NCBI RefSeq assembly: GCF_900099785.1 | Contig: NZ_FNDS01000007.1 | Coordinates: 186,001 to 250,000, forward strand | From: Pseudomonas panipatensis | Lineage (GTDB): Bacteria; Pseudomonadota; Gammaproteobacteria; Pseudomonadales; Pseudomonadaceae | Direction: 5' to 3' | DNA length: 64,000 nucleotides | Part shown: one piece after another, positions 55,601 through 64,000 of the stretch | Position numbering within the stretch: position 1 is the stretch's first letter | How the letters are laid out: every line of letters starts with the position of its first letter | Position numbers and translations under genes: made by a program | Notes under the pieces: model-generated | Seen by the model: only the letters and a program-made list of their open reading frames with translations | Database searches by the model: none | What the model was told of the DNA's origin: nothing

Positions 55601-55842
55601 GCATGCGTCTGCGTCCGATCGTCATGACCTCCTTGGCCTTCGTCCTCGGCGTGGTGCCGCTGGCGATTTCCTCTGGCGCCGGTTCCGGTAGTCAGCACGC
55701 GATTGGTACCGGGGTTATCGGTGGCATGATCTCCGCGACCGTGCTGGCGATCTTCTGGGTGCCGTTGTTCTATGTGGTGGTCAGTACCCTGTTCAAGGAC
55801 AAGACGTCCAAGGAACAGGTGGCTGCCGAGAAGGGGCATTGA
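52699..55842 (+). CDS. mexB: RND multidrug efflux transporter MexB
   Basis: Proton-driven inner-membrane pump exporting beta-lactams, quinolones, macrolides, tetracyclines, chloramphenicol and detergents. 1,047 residues with twelve helices and two large periplasmic loops. Helix 4 reads [18 protein letters not shown], containing the two proton-relay Asp; the N-terminus [20 protein letters not shown] is typical of the HAE-1 group. 15 bp after mexA and 1 bp before oprM. Confidence 0.98.
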   Translation: MSKFFIDRPIFAWVIALVIMLAGGLSIMQLPVNQYPAIAPPAIAIQVSYPGASAETVQDTVVQVIEQQMNGLDHLRYISSESNSDGSMTITVTFDQGTSPDIAQVQVQNKLQLATPLLPQEVQQQGIRVTKAVKNFLMVVGVVSEDGSMTREDLSNYIVSNIQDPLSRTPGVGDFQVFGSQYAMRIWLDPTKLNSFQLTPGDVATAITAQNVQISSGQLGGLPAVKGQQLNATIIGKTRLQSAEQFGNILLKVNTDGSQVRLRDVAQVGLGGQDYSINAQFNGKPASGIAIKLATGANALDTAKEIRATIDRLKPFFPQGMKIVYPYDTTPVVSSSIHEVVKTLGEAILLVFLVMYLFLQNFRATLIPTIAVPVVLLGTFGVLAAFGFSINTLTMFGMVLAIGLLVDDAIVVVENVERVMAEEGLSPKEAARKSMGQIQGALVGIALVLSAVFLPMAFFGGSTGVIYRQFSITIVSAMALSVLVALILTPALCATMLKPVEKGDHGEHKRGFFGWFNRKFIDTTHSYERGVVSILKHRAPYLLMYVVIVAGMIWLFTRIPTSFLPDEDQGVLFAQVQTPSGSSAERTQQVVDKMRDYLLTKENNAVSSVFTVTGFNFAGRGQSSGMAFIMMKPWEERPGAENSVFSVAQRAQRYFFSLKDAMVFAFAPPAVLELGNAVGFDIFLQDQAGVGHEALMQARNKFLQLAAQNPVLQRVRPNGLNDEPQYQLLIDDEKASALGVSLSDINTTVSIAWGSKYVNDFIDRGRVKKVYVQGQPDARMSPEDLEKWYVRNSQGQMVPFSAFATGKWSYGSPKLSRYNGVPAMEILGEPAPGRSTGEAMAAVEDIVKQLPKGIGYSWTGLSFEERLAGSQTTALFVLSSIVVFLCLAALYESWSIPFSVLLVVPLGIIGALLATSTRGLSNDVFFKVGLLTTIGLSAKNAILIVEFAKELHEREGKPIVDAAVEACRMRLRPIVMTSLAFVLGVVPLAISSGAGSGSQHAIGTGVIGGMISATVLAIFWVPLFYVVVSTLFKDKTSKEQVAAEKGH

Positions 55843-55843
55843 T

Positions 55844-57289
55844 ATGAGAAAGTCCGTCCTCTCCCTCGCGCTGGCGGCCGCGGCACTCTCCGGTTGCTCG
55901 CTGATTCCCGACTACAAGCGCCCCGAAGCGCCCGTCGCGGCGGCCTACCCGCAGGGGCCGGCCTACGCCGCCGCTCAGGGCGCCGACAGCCAGCCCGCCG
56001 ACCTGAGCTGGCAGTCGTTCTTCAGCGACCCGCAACTGCGCAGCCTGATTGGCGTGGCCCTGGAGAACAACCGCGACCTGCGTGTCGCCGCGTTGAACAT
56101 CGAGGCCTACCAGGCGCAGTACCGCATCCAGCGGGCCGCGCTCTACCCGGCGGTCAGCGCCGATGTGGCGGGCTCCCGCCAGCGCTTGCCGGCGCGGGTT
56201 TCCAGCACCGGCAAGGAAATGATCAGCAGCCAGTACGGCGCCAGCCTTGGCGTGACGTCCTGGGAAGTGGATCTGTTCGGCCGGTTGCGCAGCCTGCGTG
56301 ACCAGGCGCTGGAGCAATACATGGCCAGCGAAGAGGCTCGCCGCAGCACGCAGACCGCGCTGGTGGCCAACGTCGCCAACGCCTATCTGACGTTGCGCGC
56401 CGACCAGGCGCAGCTGCAACTGACCCGTGACACCCTGGCGACCTACCAGAAGAGCTACGACCTCACCAAGCGCAGCAATGAGGTCGGCGTGGCCAGTGCG
56501 CTGGACCTGAGCCAGGCGGCGACCACCGTGGAAAGCGCCAAGGCCAGCCTGGCGCAGTACACGCGCCTGGTGGCGCAGGATCAGAATGCCCTGGTGCTGT
56601 TGCTGGGCGCGGGCATACCGGCGAACCTGCCGCAGGGCCTGAGCCTCGACGACAACCTGCTCGCGCCGTTGCCAGCGGGCCTGCCATCCGACCTGCTGCA
56701 GCGCCGCCCGGACATCCTCGCGGCCGAGCATCAGTTGAAGGGCGCCAACGCCAATATCGGCGCGGCGCGCGCGGCCTTCTTCCCGAGCATCAGCCTGACC
56801 GCCAATGCGGGAAGCCTGAGCCCGGACCTGTCCGGTCTGTTCGACGGAGGTTCCGGCACCTGGCTGTTCAAGCCCTCGATCAGCCTGCCGATCTTCAACG
56901 CTGGCAGCCTGCAGGCCAGCCTCGACTTGGCCAAGGTGCAGAAGAACATCTACGTCGCCCAGTACGAGAAGGCCATCCAGACCGCCTTCTCGGAAGTCGC
57001 CGATGGTCTCGCCGCGCGAGGTACCTACAGCGACCAACTGAACGCGCAGCAGGCGCTGGTCAACGCCAACGCGGAGTACTTCCGTCTGGCGGACAAGCGC
57101 TACCGCGCCGGTGTGGATAACTACCTGAACCTGCTCGTCGCCCAGCGCTCGCTGTTCGCCTCCCAGCAGCAGTTGATCACCGACCGCCTGAACCAGCTCA
57201 CCAGCGAGGTGAATCTATACAAGGCGCTCGGCGGCGGCTGGCAGGACAGCACCGCGCAAGGCCAGTCCATGCCGAAGCCGAAAGGCTGA
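55844..57289 (+). CDS. oprM: Outer-membrane efflux channel OprM
   Basis: TolC-type lipoprotein channel of MexAB-OprM, also used by other RND pumps. 481 residues from the ATG at 55844. Lipobox LSGC at about residues 15-18. Two OEP repeats form the alpha-barrel: one around [20 protein letters not shown] and one around [12 protein letters not shown]-like [37 protein letters not shown] is the family signature. Followed by a strong terminator. Confidence 0.97.
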   Translation: MRKSVLSLALAAAALSGCSLIPDYKRPEAPVAAAYPQGPAYAAAQGADSQPADLSWQSFFSDPQLRSLIGVALENNRDLRVAALNIEAYQAQYRIQRAALYPAVSADVAGSRQRLPARVSSTGKEMISSQYGASLGVTSWEVDLFGRLRSLRDQALEQYMASEEARRSTQTALVANVANAYLTLRADQAQLQLTRDTLATYQKSYDLTKRSNEVGVASALDLSQAATTVESAKASLAQYTRLVAQDQNALVLLLGAGIPANLPQGLSLDDNLLAPLPAGLPSDLLQRRPDILAAEHQLKGANANIGAARAAFFPSISLTANAGSLSPDLSGLFDGGSGTWLFKPSISLPIFNAGSLQASLDLAKVQKNIYVAQYEKAIQTAFSEVADGLAARGTYSDQLNAQQALVNANAEYFRLADKRYRAGVDNYLNLLVAQRSLFASQQQLITDRLNQLTSEVNLYKALGGGWQDSTAQGQSMPKPKG

Positions 57290-57300
57290 GGTCGCCATGG

Positions 57301-57335
57301 ATGAAAAACGCCGCCCCTCGGGCGGCGTTTTTCAT
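57301..57335. terminator. Bidirectional terminator between oprM and the UPF0158 gene
   Basis: ATGAAAAACGCCGCC (57301-57315) is the exact reverse complement of GGCGGCGTTTTTCAT (57321-57335). It serves oprM on plus and the convergent gene on minus. Confidence 0.93.
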
Positions 57336-57352
57336 GGCCGGGCATGCGCCGC

Positions 57353-57781
57353 TCAGTGCCGCGCCAGGGCTTGGCCCGCCGGACGGATATCGTGGTCCGC
57401 GAGCCAGTCCAGGGCGCATTCGCGCAGGCGTTCGGCCTGGTAGGCGTACCAGGCCTGGAGCAGCTCCGGGTAGCCCATGAGGACATGCTTGAAGGCCTTG
57501 AACGGCTTGCGTCCTTCCAGGGCGTTGGCCAGGGCCGAGTAGGCGTGCGGTTCGTCGACTTCGCGGAGGAAGTCGCGCATGAGCTCGATGGATTCGCGGC
57601 TGCTCAGCGGTTCGATCGGTAGCAGCCGTTCGGGTTCGTCGAGCAGGGCGAGCAGGTCGGGATCGGCGTCGTCCTCGGGGATCAGCAGCACCTGGCCGCT
57701 GCCGAGATCCAGGTAGTGCTCGACGCCACTGGTATCGAGGGCGAAGGCCAGCTCGTCGAGGTCGATGGTCAGCGGGCGCAT
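57353..57781 (-). CDS. UPF0158 family protein
   Basis: 142 residues; the ATG at 57781 has GGAGAG at the right distance (a GTG six bases upstream does not). Acidic soluble protein starting MRPLTIDLDELAFALDTSG, with ESIELMRDFLREVDEPHAYS and a C-terminal ALDWLADHDIRPAG. The arrangement of a short beta domain then helices fits UPF0158, of unknown function. Not in this position in PAO1 as far as I recall. Confidence 0.7.
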   Translation of the reverse strand: MRPLTIDLDELAFALDTSGVEHYLDLGSGQVLLIPEDDADPDLLALLDEPERLLPIEPLSSRESIELMRDFLREVDEPHAYSALANALEGRKPFKAFKHVLMGYPELLQAWYAYQAERLRECALDWLADHDIRPAGQALARH

Positions 57782-57850
57782 GGTCACTCTCCGATGGGGC
57801 GAGTGTCTGATCCTAGACCATGCGCCGTGCTTCTGTCCGGCTCTTCTGCG

Positions 57851-59425
57851 TTACAGGCGGAAGCGCCCGATCTGCCCGTGCAGGGTGCTGCCCAGGCGCG
57901 CCAGTTCGCTGCTGGAGCTGGCGGTCTGCTCGCTGGCGGCGGCCGATTGCTCGGCGATTTCGCGCACCTGGCCGACGCTGCGGCTGATCTCCTCGGCGAC
58001 GCTGCTCTGCTCCTCGGCGGCGGATGCGATCTGCAGGTTCATCCCCTGGATATCCGCCACGGTCCGGGCGATGGTGGCCAGGGCGTCGCCGGCGCGGCGC
58101 GTCAACTCCACCGAGTCGCCGGTCAGGCGGCGGCTATCGTCCATGCGCTGGGCCGCATCCTGGGTGCCCTGGCGCAGGGCGGCGATCAGGCTTTCGATTT
58201 CCTCGGTGGATTGCTGGGTGCGCTTGGCCAGCGCGCGAACCTCGTCGGCGACCACGGCGAATCCGCGTCCGGCTTCGCCGGCGCGCGCCGCCTCGATAGC
58301 CGCATTGAGGGCGAGCAGGTTGGTCTGCTCGGCGACCGACTTGATCACGTCGAGCACGCTGCCGATCTTCTCGCTGTCGCCGCGCAGGCGCGCCATGGCG
58401 CCCGCGGAGCGCTCCACCTCGGCGGCCAGGCGGTCGATCTGCTGGATCGCCTGGCCAACCACCTGTTCGCCCTCGCGGGCCTGCTGGTCGGCCTGGCGTG
58501 CGGCGCCGGAGGCCTGCTCGGCATTGCGCGCGACTTCCTGCACGGTGGCGGCCATCTGCTGAATGGCGCTGGCCACCTGCTCGGTCTCGACGCGCTGGCT
58601 GTTGACGCCGGCGCGGGTCTGCTCGGTGACGGCGGATAGCTGGTCGGCGGCGCTCGTCAGTTGGCCGACGCTACCTCCGATATGCCCCAGCAGCTCGCCC
58701 AGGCTGTCGCGCATACGCAGCATGGCGCGCTGCAGTTGTCCCAGCTCGTCGCGGCGTTGCAGGTGCAGGTCGCCGCTCAGGCCGCGCGACAGGTCGCCTC
58801 GGGCGATGTTCTCGGCCATCTGCAGGGCTTCGTGCAGCGGGCGCACGATCTGCCGGTTGATGGCCCACACCGACAGGGCGCCGAAGGCCAGGGCGAACAG
58901 GGTGATCAGCGCCTGGCGCCACTTCGCCTGGCCGACGCTGGCGTCACTCAGGCGCTGGGTATCGGCATAGAGTTCGTCGATGGCGCCGAACAGCGCTTCG
59001 CCGCGTGCGTTCAGGTTGCGATCTGCCTCGGCCGTGGCGTTGCTTCCCGCGCGATTCAACTCGCCCGCGGCCTGCTGGTAGCTGGCGATGGACTGGATGA
59101 GGGTGTCGAGGCGCTGCGCATCGAGGTCCTGCCGAGGCAGTTTGTCCGCCTCAGCGCGTAGCGCGCTCAGCTGCGCCTCCAGGCGCGCCGCGTTGCCGGG
59201 GTCTTGCTGCAACTGGAAGCGCAGGCGGGCGAGTTCCGCCTGTTTGGCTGCGTCATCGAGGTGGCTGATGGCGGCGAGCTGGGCGCCATGGGCGTGCTGC
59301 TCGTCGAGGCTGCCGATGCCCGTGAGCAGGACCAGCAAGGTAAGCAGCAGGGAGATGCCGAAGCCCACGGCAAGCTTGAGACTGACGTTCAAGCGGCCGA
59401 GCTGAAGGACGAGCCAATCGTACAT
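57851..59425 (-). CDS. Methyl-accepting chemotaxis protein with short four-helix-like sensor region
   Basis: 524 residues. Membrane helices at about 18-38 and 170-189 enclose a periplasmic region of only ~130 residues, rich in Ala, Gln and Leu, consistent with a four-helix bundle. HAMP (about 190-245) and the signalling domain follow; the tip reads [21 protein letters not shown]. It ends GRFRL with no CheR-binding pentapeptide. Ligand unknown. First of three tandem minus-strand receptors in transcription-independent order; hairpins at 59452-59472 and 59535-59554 lie in its upstream region. Confidence 0.93.
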   Translation of the reverse strand: MYDWLVLQLGRLNVSLKLAVGFGISLLLTLLVLLTGIGSLDEQHAHGAQLAAISHLDDAAKQAELARLRFQLQQDPGNAARLEAQLSALRAEADKLPRQDLDAQRLDTLIQSIASYQQAAGELNRAGSNATAEADRNLNARGEALFGAIDELYADTQRLSDASVGQAKWRQALITLFALAFGALSVWAINRQIVRPLHEALQMAENIARGDLSRGLSGDLHLQRRDELGQLQRAMLRMRDSLGELLGHIGGSVGQLTSAADQLSAVTEQTRAGVNSQRVETEQVASAIQQMAATVQEVARNAEQASGAARQADQQAREGEQVVGQAIQQIDRLAAEVERSAGAMARLRGDSEKIGSVLDVIKSVAEQTNLLALNAAIEAARAGEAGRGFAVVADEVRALAKRTQQSTEEIESLIAALRQGTQDAAQRMDDSRRLTGDSVELTRRAGDALATIARTVADIQGMNLQIASAAEEQSSVAEEISRSVGQVREIAEQSAAASEQTASSSSELARLGSTLHGQIGRFRL

Positions 59426-59625
59426 GTCGAATACTCCAGGCAGGCGTACGCCACGGGATCGACAGTCCCGTGAGCGGTGAAATCAAGCGAGACGTGGTGC
59501 CACGACTCTTATGTTCAGGCGAGGAGTTTTATCTGGACGCATCTCTGTGCGTCCTCGGGTATCGGCGCCCCAGCGAAGAACTTCAGCAATTTCTTCAGAA
59601 ATTTCATGGGTGCTTGTGCGAGAGA

Positions 59626-59648
59626 CGGCCCGCCCCACTGGCGGGCCG
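59626..59648 (-). terminator. Hairpin after the middle chemoreceptor gene
   Basis: CGGCCCGCC (59626-59634) pairs with GGCGGGCCG (59640-59648), loop CCACT, just after the stop at 59658 on the minus strand. The T tract downstream is weak (TCTCTC). Confidence 0.5.
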
Positions 59649-59657
59649 GCGCTCGGC

Positions 59658-61562
59658 TCACAGGCGGAAGCGGCTGACCTGCACCTGCAGCTCGGTGCCC
59701 AGCCGCGCCAGTTCGCTGCTGGAGGCGGCGGTCTGTTCGCTGGCGGCCGCGGTCTGGTCGGAGATGTTGCGCACATTGATGACGCTGCGGTTGATCTCTT
59801 CGGCGACCGCGCATTGTTCTTCCGCGGCGGTGGCGATCTGCTGGTTCATCGCCTGGATGGTCGAGGTGCTGTGGGTGATGGCGTCCAGTCGCTCGCCCGC
59901 CCGGCGCGCCAGCTCCACGGTGTGCTCGGTCAGCGTGCGGCTGTTCTCCATCTTCTTCACTGCCTGCTGGGTACCGGCCTGCAGGCTGACGATCAGGTCG
60001 GCGATCTCTTCGGTGGACTGCTGGGTGCGTTGGGCCAAGGCCCGCACCTCGTCGGCGACCACGGCGAAGCCGCGTCCCGCTTCGCCGGCGCGGGCCGCTT
60101 CGATGGCGGCGTTGAGCGCCAACAGGTTGGTCTGTTCGGCCACCGCCTTGATCACGTCGAGCACGCTGCCGATCTTCTCGCTCTCGCGCTTGAGCGCCTG
60201 TACCGCATCGTTGGAGCCGTTCACCTCGTCGGCCAGCCGATCCATCTGGCCCACGGCCTCGCGGACCGCCTCGGCGCCGCCGAAGGCCTCGCGGTCGGCG
60301 GTGTTGGCTGCCTGCGAGGCTTCCTCGGCGTTGCGTGCAACCTCCTGCACGGTGGCGGTCATCTCGTTCATCGCGGTGGCCACCTGGTCGGTCTCGGCGC
60401 GTTGCTCATGCACCCCGGCGCTGGTCTCGCCGGTCACCGCGGACAATTGCTCGGCGGCGCTGGCAATCTGGGTCACGCCGTCGTGGATGCGCCCGATCAG
60501 TTGGCGCAGGCTCAGGTTCATGCGCTGCATGCTGGCCTGCAACTGGCCGAGTTCGTCGCGCCGCTCGACCTGGAGTTCCTGGCTGAGGTCGCCATCGGCG
60601 ATACGTTCGGCGATTCCCAGGAGTTGGCGCAGCGGCAGGACGATCTGGCGGGTGATGAGCAGGGCAGCCAGGGCTCCCAGCGCCAATGCCAGCGCCGTGC
60701 TCAGGGCCAGCAGCGTGCGCGCGCTGCTTTCCTGGGCGTCGCGCTTGCGTGCCTGGTTCTGGCTGAGGGTGACGCTGAGTTCCTCGATATCGCTGCCGAG
60801 ATTTCTCATCTGCTCGCGTACCTGGATGCTGCGATTGAGCTCATCGCGGAATTGCAACAGCGCGCCCTGGTACTGCTGCAGGCGTTCGATGGCCTGTCGG
60901 TAGCTTTGCACCTGTGCCGGGCTGGCCAGCTTCGCCTGGTTCTGCACGGCCTGAATGGTATCGGCGACGTTGCGGATGGCTTCTTCTTCTCCGTTAACGG
61001 TGCCGTCGGCGGTGTAGAACAGCACCTTGAGGCGGGTGTGCAGCAGTTGCTGATTGAGCGTGGCGACACGTTGCAGGTCGGCGAAATCCTGGGCGGCGGT
61101 GGCCATTTCCAGCACTTTGCCCAGGCTCTGGCTGGCGTCCTCCTCCTCGCGTTGCAGGGTCCTGCGGGCGGCACTGACCTGTGTGTACGCCTTCTTCAGC
61201 TCTTCCAGGCGGGCCTGGTAGTCATCCACCGCGCGGCGCTGCCGGGTGGCGACCTCGAGATCCTTGGTGTCGCGGAATTCATCGCTGAGGGCGTTCAGGG
61301 TCTCTTTCAGGGCGCCCAAGCTGTTGGCCAAGGCGTCGGCGTCCTCGGCGGACAGGCTGATCTGGTAGCGCAGCCGGTTGGTGCGCATGTCTTTGGTGTA
61401 GGCGACCAGGTTGGCGATCTGGCTGAGGCGATCCGAGCGCAGGATGACGCCGCTCAGGTTGTACCAACCGGTGGCGGCGGCGAGAAGGGTCAACGACAGG
61501 ACTACGCCGAAACCGCCGGCGAGCTTCAGGGTGATGCTGAGGTTAGTGAACCATCGAAACAT
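59658..61562 (-). CDS. Methyl-accepting chemotaxis protein with HBM-like sensor domain (1)
   Basis: 634 residues. Helices at about 13-33 and 281-303 flank a ~250-residue periplasmic, all-helical region, the size of the helical bimodular (HBM) domain of P. putida McpS, which binds TCA-cycle acids. The first module shows [17 protein letters not shown], seen also in the neighbour at 61771. HAMP and a standard signalling domain follow; it ends QVSRFRL. The HBM call is from length and pattern, not a search; ligand unknown. Confidence 0.92.
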   Translation of the reverse strand: MFRWFTNLSITLKLAGGFGVVLSLTLLAAATGWYNLSGVILRSDRLSQIANLVAYTKDMRTNRLRYQISLSAEDADALANSLGALKETLNALSDEFRDTKDLEVATRQRRAVDDYQARLEELKKAYTQVSAARRTLQREEEDASQSLGKVLEMATAAQDFADLQRVATLNQQLLHTRLKVLFYTADGTVNGEEEAIRNVADTIQAVQNQAKLASPAQVQSYRQAIERLQQYQGALLQFRDELNRSIQVREQMRNLGSDIEELSVTLSQNQARKRDAQESSARTLLALSTALALALGALAALLITRQIVLPLRQLLGIAERIADGDLSQELQVERRDELGQLQASMQRMNLSLRQLIGRIHDGVTQIASAAEQLSAVTGETSAGVHEQRAETDQVATAMNEMTATVQEVARNAEEASQAANTADREAFGGAEAVREAVGQMDRLADEVNGSNDAVQALKRESEKIGSVLDVIKAVAEQTNLLALNAAIEAARAGEAGRGFAVVADEVRALAQRTQQSTEEIADLIVSLQAGTQQAVKKMENSRTLTEHTVELARRAGERLDAITHSTSTIQAMNQQIATAAEEQCAVAEEINRSVINVRNISDQTAAASEQTAASSSELARLGTELQVQVSRFRL

Positions 61563-61690
61563 GGCGACGCTCCTGAGAGAGGGCTGGGGGCCGGCATCGC
61601 GTTCGTCTGACGAAGGATGCGTGGGCCGCTAGCTTGGGTGTCGGTCAGGGTCGCTGGGGGCTGGAGAGGTCTCCTGTTTAAACGGAAATA

Positions 61691-61719
61691 TCCTTCAATG
61701 TCTGTTGAATATTCCTTCA
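61691..61719 (-). promoter_or_regulatory. 22-bp-spaced direct repeat upstream of the middle chemoreceptor
   Basis: On the minus strand TGAAGGA occurs twice, 22 bp apart (plus-strand TCCTTCA at 61691 and 61713), within similar AT-rich contexts (TGAAGGAATATT and TGAAGGATATTT). Spacing of two helical turns suggests a regulator site. It lies 129 bp before the start codon at 61562. Confidence 0.35.
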
Positions 61720-61770
61720 GTCATTCATGCCGCGGGGCGCCCTGCGCCCAGAAGGCGCAGGGTTTTGCCT

Positions 61771-63684
61771 TCAGAGGCGGAAGCGGCTGACCTGGTTTTG
61801 CAGCTCGGTGCCCAGGCGCGCCAGTTCGATGCTCGAGGCGGCGGTTTCCTCGCTGGCGGCGGAGGTCTGCTCGGAGATATCGCGTACGTTCATCACGCTG
61901 CGGTTGATCTCCTCGGCCACCGCGCTTTGCTGCTCGGAGGCGGCGGCGATCTGCTGGTTCATGGCCTGGATGCCGGAAACGGTACTGGTGATGGCGTCCA
62001 GCCGCTCGCCGGCGCGGCGGGTCAATTCCAGGGTGTTGTCGGTGAGCGCGCGGCTGTTCTCCATGCGCTGCACCGCCTGTTGCGTGCCGGTCTGCAGGCC
62101 GGCGATCAACTCTTCGATTTCCGCGGTGGAACTCTGGGTACGCTGCGCCAGCGCGCGCACTTCGTCGGCGACCACGGCGAAGCCGCGTCCCGCTTCGCCG
62201 GCGCGGGCGGCTTCGATGGCGGCGTTGAGCGCCAGCAGGTTGGTCTGTTCGGCGACTGCCTTGATCACATCGAGCACGCTGCCGATCTTCTCGCTCTCGC
62301 GCTTGAGTTGCTGCACCGCTTCGTTGGAACGGCCGACCTCGCTGGCCAGGCGATCCATCTGCCCCACCGCTTCGTTGACCACGCTGGCGCCGGCGCTGGC
62401 CTCCTGGTCGGCGGCGCTGGCGGCGCGGGAGGCGTCCTCGGCATTGCGCGCGACTTCCTGGACGGTGGCCGCCATCTCGTTCATCGCCGTGGCGACCTGA
62501 TCGGTTTCGACCTTCTGGCTGTTGACCCCGGCACTGGTCTGCTCGGTGACGGCGGAAAGCTCTTCGGCGGCGCTGGCGATCTGGGTGACGCCATCCTGAA
62601 TGCGTCCGATCAGTTCGCGCAGGCTCTGGTTCATGCGTTGCATGCTGAGTTGCAGTTGGCCCAGTTCGTCCTTGCGATCGACCCGCAGCTCATGGCTCAG
62701 GTCGCCACTGGCGATGCGCTCGGCGGCGCCCAGGACGTCACGCAGCGGCTGCACGATCTGGCGGGTGATGAGCCAGGCGGCGAGCACGCCGAGGATCAGG
62801 GCCAGCGCGGTGGCCAGGGCGAGGAAGTTCTTCGCGCGGGCGGCGTCGGCGTCGCGTTTGGCGGTCTGGAGGCTGCTCAGTTCGGCGCTGAGTTTTTCGA
62901 TCTGCAGGCCGCTATCGCGCATGCGATCGCGAACGGTCAGGCTGCTGTTGACCTCCTCGCGATAGCGGTCGAGGGCGCGGTGGTAATCCTGCAGGGCGTC
63001 AACCGCGGCCTGGTAGTTCGGGCGCTGTTCGGCGGAGGCGCTCGGGAGCTGGTTTTGCACGGCCTGGGTCGCTTGCTCCAGGGCGCTCACAGCCTTCTGT
63101 TCCAGCGCGGGGTCGTCGGTGGAGGTATAGGCCAGCACCTGGAAGCGCGCGGCCATGATCTGGCGGCCCAGTTCGACGACCCCCTGGAGTGTCTTGAGCG
63201 CCTCGGCCGAGCCGGAGTCGACCAGGCTCTGCTCGACCAGCTCCAGCCCCTGGGCGACCACGGCGGCCTTGCGCACCAGCGTCTTGCGGGCGCCCTCACG
63301 GCTATCGAAGGACTTGGTCAGGCTGCCGAACAGGGTGCGGTACTGGCTGGTCAGGCCGCGTTGCTCCTCGACCTTGCGCAGGTCATCGGCATCGCTGAGT
63401 GCCTGGGCGATTTGCTGTTGCTGTTGCTCCAACTGGGCGAGGGTGGTTTCCACCAGTTTGGCGTCGGCCGGGTCGCGGGTTGCCTGATACTTCAGGCGCG
63501 CCGTGCGCAGATCCTTGGTCTGGGCCACCAGGCTGGAAATGTCGCTGAGCTTGTCGGCACGCGAGATCAGGCTGTTCAGGTTGATCCAGCCGGTGACCGC
63601 GATGAGCAGCGTCAGGATCAGGACCAGGCCAAAGCCGCAGGCGAGTTTCAGATTCACACCGAGATTGCCAAACCAGCGAGACAT
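61771..63684 (-). CDS. Methyl-accepting chemotaxis protein with HBM-like sensor domain (2)
   Basis: 637 residues. Helices at about 15-33 and 285-306; sensor region 34-284, all helical, HBM-like. HAMP about 307-360; the signalling tip is again [21 protein letters not shown] and the end QNQVSRFRL. From HAMP onward it is very close to the gene at 59658 at both protein and DNA level, while the sensor regions share only the first segment ([17 protein letters not shown]), so they probably sense different ligands after duplication. Confidence 0.93.
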   Translation of the reverse strand: MSRWFGNLGVNLKLACGFGLVLILTLLIAVTGWINLNSLISRADKLSDISSLVAQTKDLRTARLKYQATRDPADAKLVETTLAQLEQQQQQIAQALSDADDLRKVEEQRGLTSQYRTLFGSLTKSFDSREGARKTLVRKAAVVAQGLELVEQSLVDSGSAEALKTLQGVVELGRQIMAARFQVLAYTSTDDPALEQKAVSALEQATQAVQNQLPSASAEQRPNYQAAVDALQDYHRALDRYREEVNSSLTVRDRMRDSGLQIEKLSAELSSLQTAKRDADAARAKNFLALATALALILGVLAAWLITRQIVQPLRDVLGAAERIASGDLSHELRVDRKDELGQLQLSMQRMNQSLRELIGRIQDGVTQIASAAEELSAVTEQTSAGVNSQKVETDQVATAMNEMAATVQEVARNAEDASRAASAADQEASAGASVVNEAVGQMDRLASEVGRSNEAVQQLKRESEKIGSVLDVIKAVAEQTNLLALNAAIEAARAGEAGRGFAVVADEVRALAQRTQSSTAEIEELIAGLQTGTQQAVQRMENSRALTDNTLELTRRAGERLDAITSTVSGIQAMNQQIAAASEQQSAVAEEINRSVMNVRDISEQTSAASEETAASSIELARLGTELQNQVSRFRL

Positions 63685-63805
63685 GAAAACGGAGCTCCAG
63701 TGGGTCGTGGGCGCGCGCGGCTGGCGCGGGGTGCGCAGCCGGAGGCAGCCGGTATCTGTCTATCGGCGAGGCGACGGCTATCTGAAATTTCTTTAGGGGT
63801 TTTCT

Positions 63806-63835
63806 GACTAATGGTTCGGGTCGCGACCAATGGTC
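63806..63835 (-). promoter_or_regulatory. Palindrome and repeat upstream of the last chemoreceptor
   Basis: GACCAATGGTC (63825-63835) is an 11-bp near-perfect palindrome; a related GACTAATGGTT lies 19 bp away at 63806-63816. Located 122-151 bp before the start at 63684 and just after the rsmE-like stop at 63845. Candidate operator only. Confidence 0.35.
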
Positions 63836-63844
63836 ACGATAGAG

Positions 63845-64000
63845 TCAGAACAAGCGTGCCAGAAGCGCGGTGACTGCCGTTTCGACGCGCAGGATACGTT
63901 CGCCAAGTTGCACGGGAGCCAGGCCGGCTTCGCGCAGTTTGTCGATCTCGTAGGGTATCCAGCCGCCTTCCGGGCCGATGGCCAGGGTCACGGCCTGTTG
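63845..64000 (-). CDS. Second RsmE-like rRNA methyltransferase, C-terminal part (runs off the window)
   Basis: Only the last 51 residues are visible. LAIGPEGGWIPYEIDKL followed by LGERILRVETAVTALL is the SPOUT-knot SAM site of the RsmE family, the same arrangement as in the full gene at 45423 but only distantly similar to it. The protein ends LLARLF. Whether it methylates U1498 or another target cannot be judged. Confidence 0.88.
   Translation of the reverse strand, partial: QQAVTLAIGPEGGWIPYEIDKLREAGLAPVQLGERILRVETAVTALLARLF

Noticed and set aside
51577-55839. A 1,420-codon open frame antisense to mexA-mexB
   Set aside because: Composition is His/Gln/Arg/Gly-rich without domains; it spans two real genes on the other strand.
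61740-61766. Stem CCCTGCGCC/GGCGCAGGG followed by TTTT near the end of the last chemoreceptor gene
   Set aside because: The T run is on the plus strand while the gene is on the minus strand, so it is not a good terminator for it; no plus-strand gene needs one.
59511-63807. Two ~700-codon plus-strand frames over the chemoreceptor genes
   Set aside because: They are Gly/Leu/Ala-rich reverse images of the receptor coding frames; the minus-strand proteins have complete receptor architecture.

Overview
The window is chromosomal DNA from a high-GC Pseudomonas of the P. aeruginosa group. Gene content and order follow, from memory, the P. aeruginosa PAO1 segment around PA0372-PA0427: zinc protease, ftsYEX-rpoH, thiSG, trmB, hemW-rdgB, metWX, proC, pilTU, pyr genes, gshB, pilGHIJK-chpABCDE, rsmE, bioA, mexR-mexAB-oprM. 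Several protein lengths differ from PAO1, and the colinearity ends after oprM, so this is a related species rather than P. aeruginosa. No tRNA, rRNA, IS element, prophage or CRISPR array was seen. No intergenic gap exceeds 300 bp.

Layout. 1-4.5 kb: a truncated M16 peptidase diverges from the overlapping ftsY-ftsE-ftsX operon, followed by rpoH with its own promoter region. 4.5-9 kb: a hypothetical anchored protein, mtgA, a DUF423 protein, thiS-thiG, trmB and two small conserved genes. 9.1-17.9 kb (minus strand): hemW-rdgB-DUF4426-metW-metX, a dynamin-like GTPase, then yggU-yggT-proC-yggS. 17.9-23.4 kb (plus): the pilus retraction ATPases pilT and pilU, a double-TM2 protein and a cbs-cth transsulfuration pair. 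23.6-29.6 kb (minus): pyrC'-pyrB-pyrR, ruvX, yqgE, tonB3, gshB.

29.8-45.3 kb is the Pil-Chp chemosensory system for type IV pilus twitching, surface sensing and cAMP control: response regulators PilG and PilH, CheW-type PilI and ChpC, receptor PilJ, methyltransferase PilK, the very large hybrid kinase ChpA, methylesterase ChpB, AraC-type ChpD and LysE-type ChpE. It works with PilT and PilU encoded 10 kb upstream. ChpA here is about 2,674 residues, roughly 200 more than I recall for PAO1, with a long acidic linker, a hexanucleotide-encoded Glu-Ala tract and an evenly spaced set of Trp motifs.

45.4-57.3 kb: rsmE, bioA, an exported flavin amine oxidase-like protein, cytochrome b561, a YceI protein, then mexR diverging from mexA-mexB-oprM, with a clear MexR operator and a CpxR-like box between them. 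57.3-64 kb: a UPF0158 protein, three tandem minus-strand chemoreceptor genes (one short, two with large HBM-like sensor regions) and the 3' end of a second rsmE-like gene. This end block is where the order departs from PAO1.
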